Part shown: in pieces, positions 60,645 through 64,000 of the stretch
How positions within the stretch are numbered: position 1 is the first letter of the stretch
How the letters are laid out: each line of letters starts with the position of its first letter
NCBI GenBank assembly: GCA_039592335.1
Contig: JBDHBX010000005.1
Span: forward strand, 58,624-122,623
DNA: 64,000 nucleotides
Reading direction: 5' to 3'
DNA from: WVYX01 sp039592335
Lineage (GTDB): Bacteria > Gemmatimonadota > Gemmatimonadetes > Gemmatimonadales > GWC2-71-9
Notes under the pieces: model-generated
What the model was told of the DNA's origin: nothing
What the model saw: only the letters and a program-made list of their open reading frames with translations
Databases searched by the model: none
Program-made: the position numbers and the translations under genes

Positions 60645-62860
60645 CCGCTCTCCTCGCACTCACTCTCCCTCAGGATACAGCGACCTTCCGCGACGCGGCG
60701 GCGGCCGAGATGTACGCGCGCGCCCGGGTGCGGCATATCCGGCAGGACGCTCTCGTGCGCGACTATCAGGCCACGGTGCGGACACGCCTCGATGCCACCG
60801 CCGGGCGCGGGCGGTTTGCACGTCTCACCACGCTGCTGGCACACGAGTCGGTAGCGGAGGTGACCTGGAAGGCGCCCAACGACCTCATGGTAAAGGTGCT
60901 CGGCGCGCGCGCCCGGGCTCCTCTGATCGGAATGCTGCAGGGTCTCGGTGAGGACTTTGGGGCCGACGAGGCAGCCCAGTTCGACGAGGAAACGGCGCGC
61001 GCGATCGAGGCGGAGCTGCGGCAGGAGCTCGTCATGGACCGGCCTTGGTTCATCCCGCGCGCACTGGGCGACAGCATCCGCCTCATGGGCGTGCCCGACC
61101 ACGCCGCGTTGCATCCACTCGCCGACGGCGCCACCGGTTACTACCAATTCGCGCTCACCGACTCCGTGGCGCTCATCCTCCCGGGCCGCACGGTTCGCGC
61201 CGTGAAGATGGAGGTGCGTCCCAGGACGTTTGGCCCAGCACTGGTCTACGGCGACATGTGGCTCGATCAGGAGACCGCCGACGTAGTGCGCCTCACGGTG
61301 GTGTTCCTCGGTCAATATCTGTGGGAGCGACCCAACCGCGATGCGACGCAGGAGGACAGCGCGAGGGCACTCAGAGACAGCAAGGAGGCCGACCGGTATC
61401 TCAGCGTCGAGGCCGACATCGAGTACGCCCTGATCGACAACCTCTATTGGATGCCGCACCGGCAGCTGCTCGCGATCACCGCGGAGATCCCCTGGATCCT
61501 CAACCTCTCGATCCCGGCGCGGGCCATCACCACCTTCAGCGATTACCGCGTCAATCAGTCACCCGCGATCGAATTCCGGGTGGACGTCAGCGATTCGATC
61601 CCGCCCGGAGGGCTACGCCGCCTTTCCGTGCGCAGACGCCGCCGCAGCGACCCGAGCGACACCACCGGGTTCGGCCACCGTGAGCTCCAGGAGGCGGGCT
61701 ACGTCAGCGGCGGCGTGTGGAGTGACGGACGGTGGGAGGTCGACGTGCCGCCCGCTGATTCCCTGGCGCGGCACGAGTGGGAGACCAAGTTCCGCGTCGA
61801 TCTCGATCCGCTGGAGGAGAAGCAGATTCGGGAGTCGTTCGCGCGCATGTCGGAACTGGAGTACGAATTGCCGCCGGAGTGGACCGGGAAGCGCAAGCTC
61901 GCTTTCGCGTGGCAGCGCTTCGCCGACATCGTGCGGTACAACCGTGCGCAGGGTCTCTCGCTCGGCCTCGGCGTGCGCTTCCGTCCCGGACCCAAGTTCA
62001 CGACACTGTTCGCCGAAGCGCGCTTTGGAATCGCCGACCTGCGGCCCACCGCGCTGGCGGCATGGCGCCGCGACGGCCCGGACGGCCTGCTGGACATCAG
62101 CGCCTACCGCACGGTGCACGAGGTGGAGCCGTGGACGCAGGGGCTGACTATCGGCAACTCACTGAACGCGTTCTTCACCGGCCACGACGCCGCCGACTAC
62201 TTCCTGGCCTCGGGTGGGGGCATCTCGTACACCATCAACCACGGCACTCTGCGGGACCTCGAGATCGGCGCGTATGCCGAGTACCACGAGACCATGCAGA
62301 CCGAGACCAGTCTGGCGCTCCCGAACCTGTTCGGCGATTTCAGCTTCCAGGAGAACCCTCCGGCCGCCGAAGGCTGGTTCGCCCGCGGTGCGCTCACCCA
62401 CCGTACGAAGATCGGCCCGACTACGCTGCGCGACGGAGCCGATGTGCTGGCGGGCGACTCGCTCGTGGCGGGACGGTTCTGGGGTGCGCTGTTCGTGCCG
62501 TTTCGTGTGATCGACCGCGCCGTGCGGGTCACACTGCGCGGGGGGGTCACGGGTGGGGATGCCATCGAGCAGTTCCTGTTCCGCGTGGGAGGGCAGCAGA
62601 CCGTGCGCGGCCACACGTACGGTACGAAGCGTGGCACGGAGTTCTACGCCGCACAGCTCGACGTCTCACTGAACAAGAGCTCCTCCCTCTGGACCCCCGT
62701 GCTGTACGCCGACGTGGGCGACACCTTCGCCGGCGATCCTCTGGTGGGCGTGGGCGCCGGCGTCGCCTTCCTGGGAGAGACGCTGCGGTTCAATCTGTCG
62801 TGGGGTCTGAACCCGGACGTGGGGGCCCGGTTCGACATCGTGTTCCGCGCACCGCGCTGA
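60626..62860 (+). CDS. Outer-membrane beta-barrel protein, surface-antigen (Omp85-like) C-terminus
   Basis: 744 residues from the ATG at 60626, with a weak N-terminal signal (VQALVAALLALTLPQ). The N-terminal half (to about 330) is a periplasmic-looking domain with DYQATVRTRLDATAGRG and VYGDMWLDQETADVVRLTVVFLG. The C-terminal half has strands typical of a barrel and the conserved end VGGQQTVRGHTYGTKRGTEF ... VGVGAGVAFLGETLRFNLSWGL. The VRG-YG block resembles D15/BamA-family surface antigens. Substrate or cargo is unknown. It overlaps the Fis gene by 19 bases. Confidence 0.78.
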   Translation: MVQALVAALLALTLPQDTATFRDAAAAEMYARARVRHIRQDALVRDYQATVRTRLDATAGRGRFARLTTLLAHESVAEVTWKAPNDLMVKVLGARARAPLIGMLQGLGEDFGADEAAQFDEETARAIEAELRQELVMDRPWFIPRALGDSIRLMGVPDHAALHPLADGATGYYQFALTDSVALILPGRTVRAVKMEVRPRTFGPALVYGDMWLDQETADVVRLTVVFLGQYLWERPNRDATQEDSARALRDSKEADRYLSVEADIEYALIDNLYWMPHRQLLAITAEIPWILNLSIPARAITTFSDYRVNQSPAIEFRVDVSDSIPPGGLRRLSVRRRRRSDPSDTTGFGHRELQEAGYVSGGVWSDGRWEVDVPPADSLARHEWETKFRVDLDPLEEKQIRESFARMSELEYELPPEWTGKRKLAFAWQRFADIVRYNRAQGLSLGLGVRFRPGPKFTTLFAEARFGIADLRPTALAAWRRDGPDGLLDISAYRTVHEVEPWTQGLTIGNSLNAFFTGHDAADYFLASGGGISYTINHGTLRDLEIGAYAEYHETMQTETSLALPNLFGDFSFQENPPAAEGWFARGALTHRTKIGPTTLRDGADVLAGDSLVAGRFWGALFVPFRVIDRAVRVTLRGGVTGGDAIEQFLFRVGGQQTVRGHTYGTKRGTEFYAAQLDVSLNKSSSLWTPVLYADVGDTFAGDPLVGVGAGVAFLGETLRFNLSWGLNPDVGARFDIVFRAPR

Positions 62861-62917
62861 TTGCCCGCAGCACGCCTGGCACACACCGCTCCACTACCGC
62901 CTCCCATTCTCAACCCC

Positions 62918-62923
62918 TAGGTT
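62918..62923 (+). promoter_or_regulatory. -10-like box TAGGTT 8 nt before lipoprotein ATG
   Basis: TAGGTT then GCAGCCGT then ATG at 62932. Another member of the recurrent start-proximal box set. Promoter role inferred. Confidence 0.35.
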
Positions 62924-62931
62924 GCAGCCGT

Positions 62932-63579
62932 ATGCGGCGGAAACCGGTGGCTGTCCTGTGGGTGCTCGGGTGCGCGACCCTGGTGGGTGCGTGCGGCGGC
63001 GAGCCCGCCGACGAGGTCGTGCGTGCTGATTCTCTCGAGACTGATGCGGACGCGCCCCTGGTCATGCCTGACTACCCGGAGCCCGTGCGTGGCCACCTCG
63101 TTGCGCACAGCGCCGGGGCCGACGAGATCGCCGGCGGCTGGCGGGCCCGCGCGGGCACCTGCGAGGAAGCCCGGACCCTGCAGTTGGTGGCGTCCGGGGA
63201 GAGTGTGGGGGCCATCCTCTTGCTCTACCTGGCGCCGGGTGACGATGACGTCGCCACGTATCCGGTGGTGACGGTGGACAGCACGGTGCCTGAAGCGCCG
63301 GCAGTGCGCGTCGGCGTGCAGCTCCTCCGCTCGCGGATGGGCGACTCGTTCCAGGCGTTCGACGGCACGGTCGAGCTCACCGAGCTGGGGCGCCGTGTGA
63401 GCGGCCGTCTGCAGTTGCATCTGGTGAACATCGAAACCAGGGACACGGTGCTCTACGCGGGTGTCTTCAGCGACGTGCGGGTGCGACCCTGGTCGCCGCA
63501 GGAGTGCGGGTCGCTCGATGAGAGCGAAGAGGCGGCGGACACCCTCGCCGACTCTACGGCGGCCGACTCGTTAGATTAG
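62932..63579 (+). CDS. Putative lipoprotein, unknown function
   Basis: 215 residues from the ATG at 62932; the open frame extends upstream through the barrel gene and is not coding there. MRRKPVAVLWVLGCATLVGACGG is a lipoprotein signal with lipobox LVGAC. The mature part has RARAGTCEEARTLQLVASGE, VGAILLLYLAPGD and a beta-rich body, ending in a Ser/Asp/Ala-rich tail (EEAADTLADSTAADSLD). No family recognised. Confidence 0.78.
   Translation: MRRKPVAVLWVLGCATLVGACGGEPADEVVRADSLETDADAPLVMPDYPEPVRGHLVAHSAGADEIAGGWRARAGTCEEARTLQLVASGESVGAILLLYLAPGDDDVATYPVVTVDSTVPEAPAVRVGVQLLRSRMGDSFQAFDGTVELTELGRRVSGRLQLHLVNIETRDTVLYAGVFSDVRVRPWSPQECGSLDESEEAADTLADSTAADSLD
63572..63577 (+). promoter_or_regulatory. 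-10-like box TAGATT 10 nt before ispH ATG
   Basis: TAGATT overlaps the stop codon of the lipoprotein gene and lies 10 bases before the ispH ATG at 63588. Same box type as at 53253-53258 and others. Promoter role inferred. Confidence 0.35.
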
Positions 63580-63587
63580 GCGACTCA

Positions 63588-64000
63588 ATGGAGCAGACGT
63601 ACTTCAGAAAGGGCTTCGGCCTCAAGCGGGAAATCGAGGGTGACCTCGCGAAGGACTACCACAGCCGGCTGGTGGACCGGATTCGCGAGGGCGGGCACTC
63701 GCTCGAGGTCGATGAGCTCACGTTTCGCCTCGCCAAGGAGTTCGGTTTCTGCTACGGCGTCGACCGCGCCGTGGAGTACGCCTACGAGAGCCGCACCAAG
63801 TTTCCCGACAAGCGGATTCACCTGGTGGGGGAGATCATCCACAACCCCCACGTGAACGAGAAGCTCGCGGGCATGGGGGTCACGATCATCCGACCCGACG
63901 AGGATGGGCAGTTCGATTTTTCCGGGGTGCAGTCCGAGGACGTGGTGCTGATTCCGGCCTTCGGTGTGCGCTACGCCGACTTCCAGCACCTGCGCGAGCT
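63588..64000 (+). CDS. ispH: 4-hydroxy-3-methylbut-2-enyl diphosphate reductase, 3' end outside window
   Basis: The visible 137 residues match IspH, last enzyme of the MEP isoprenoid pathway. LAKEFGFCYGVDRAVEYAYE has the first [4Fe-4S] cysteine, and HLVGEIIHNPHVNEKL the substrate-binding His. An N-terminal extension of about 45 residues (MEQTYFRKGFGLKREIEGDL) matches the longer IspH of Bacteroidota and relatives. It is cut by the window end. Confidence 0.93.
   Translation, partial: MEQTYFRKGFGLKREIEGDLAKDYHSRLVDRIREGGHSLEVDELTFRLAKEFGFCYGVDRAVEYAYESRTKFPDKRIHLVGEIIHNPHVNEKLAGMGVTIIRPDEDGQFDFSGVQSEDVVLIPAFGVRYADFQHLRE

Noticed and set aside
1..64000. Mobile elements, prophage or CRISPR
   Set aside because: No transposase, integrase, phage structural gene, direct-repeat spacer array or terminal inverted repeats were seen.

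Overview
This 64 kb window comes from a GC-rich bacterial chromosome with dense, operon-like gene packing. The gene content looks chromosomal throughout: I see no phage, transposon, integrase, CRISPR array, tRNA or rRNA. Several features suggest the phylum Gemmatimonadota or a close relative: Ser/Thr kinases with a two-helix C-terminal membrane unit, secreted M28/M14 peptidases, TSP3-OmpA proteins, a fused branched-chain E1, an IspH with an N-terminal extension, and several small lineage-type hypotheticals. That placement is an inference from family resemblance, not a database result.

Layout. 1-4561: a suf Fe-S assembly operon (sufD cut by the window edge, sufS, sufU, a Rieske ferredoxin), then an APC permease. 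4558-7613: a membrane-anchored protein and a Na+-efflux-type ABC exporter pair. 7663-10955: methyltransferase, GT2 and GT39 membrane glycosyltransferase. 11024-16823: mnmG, a 0.96 kb gap with two parS sites flanking a wrecked gene, then parA, parB, an M23 peptidase and a bactofilin. 17034-25637: NIF3-like protein, CapA-like protein, queG cluster (minus), a PLP enzyme, a LOG-like protein, a deoxyhypusine-synthase-like protein, and glpD. 25642-31859: methyltransferase, fadI-fadJ, proline dehydrogenase, small protein, rsgA. 31884-40445: DUF1015 protein, fused E1 alpha/beta, a Ser/Thr kinase and lon. 40435-53245, mostly minus strand: TetR and TrmB-like regulators, an orphan 321-residue protein, M28 and M14 peptidases, an aconitase with its swivel domain at the N-terminus, a DUF4015-like protein and a TSP3-OmpA protein. 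53293-64000: an MCP-like receptor, a selenoprotein gene, pfkA, a DEAH-type helicase, TetR, a PAS-Fis regulator, an outer-membrane beta-barrel protein, a lipoprotein and the start of ispH.

The most interesting element is a gene that normal gene calling splits: a SelW/Rdx-family selenoprotein at 55567-55800. Its UGA codon lies in a CGVUGYKP redox motif and is followed at the correct distance by a perfect 7-bp hairpin that fits the bacterial SECIS consensus. Other notable signals are the paired parS sites around a three-frame pseudogene where rsmG would usually sit, a recurrent -10-like box 6-11 nt upstream of start codons (leaderless or near-leaderless transcription), four convergent gene pairs that share a single CTAG as both stop codons, and several palindromic operator candidates beside regulator genes.

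Biologically the window joins Fe-S cluster supply, chromosome segregation with cell-shape proteins (ParABS, LytM peptidase, bactofilin), fatty-acid, proline and branched-chain acid catabolism, and extracellular protein degradation. That mix fits an aerobic heterotroph that uses peptides and lipids.
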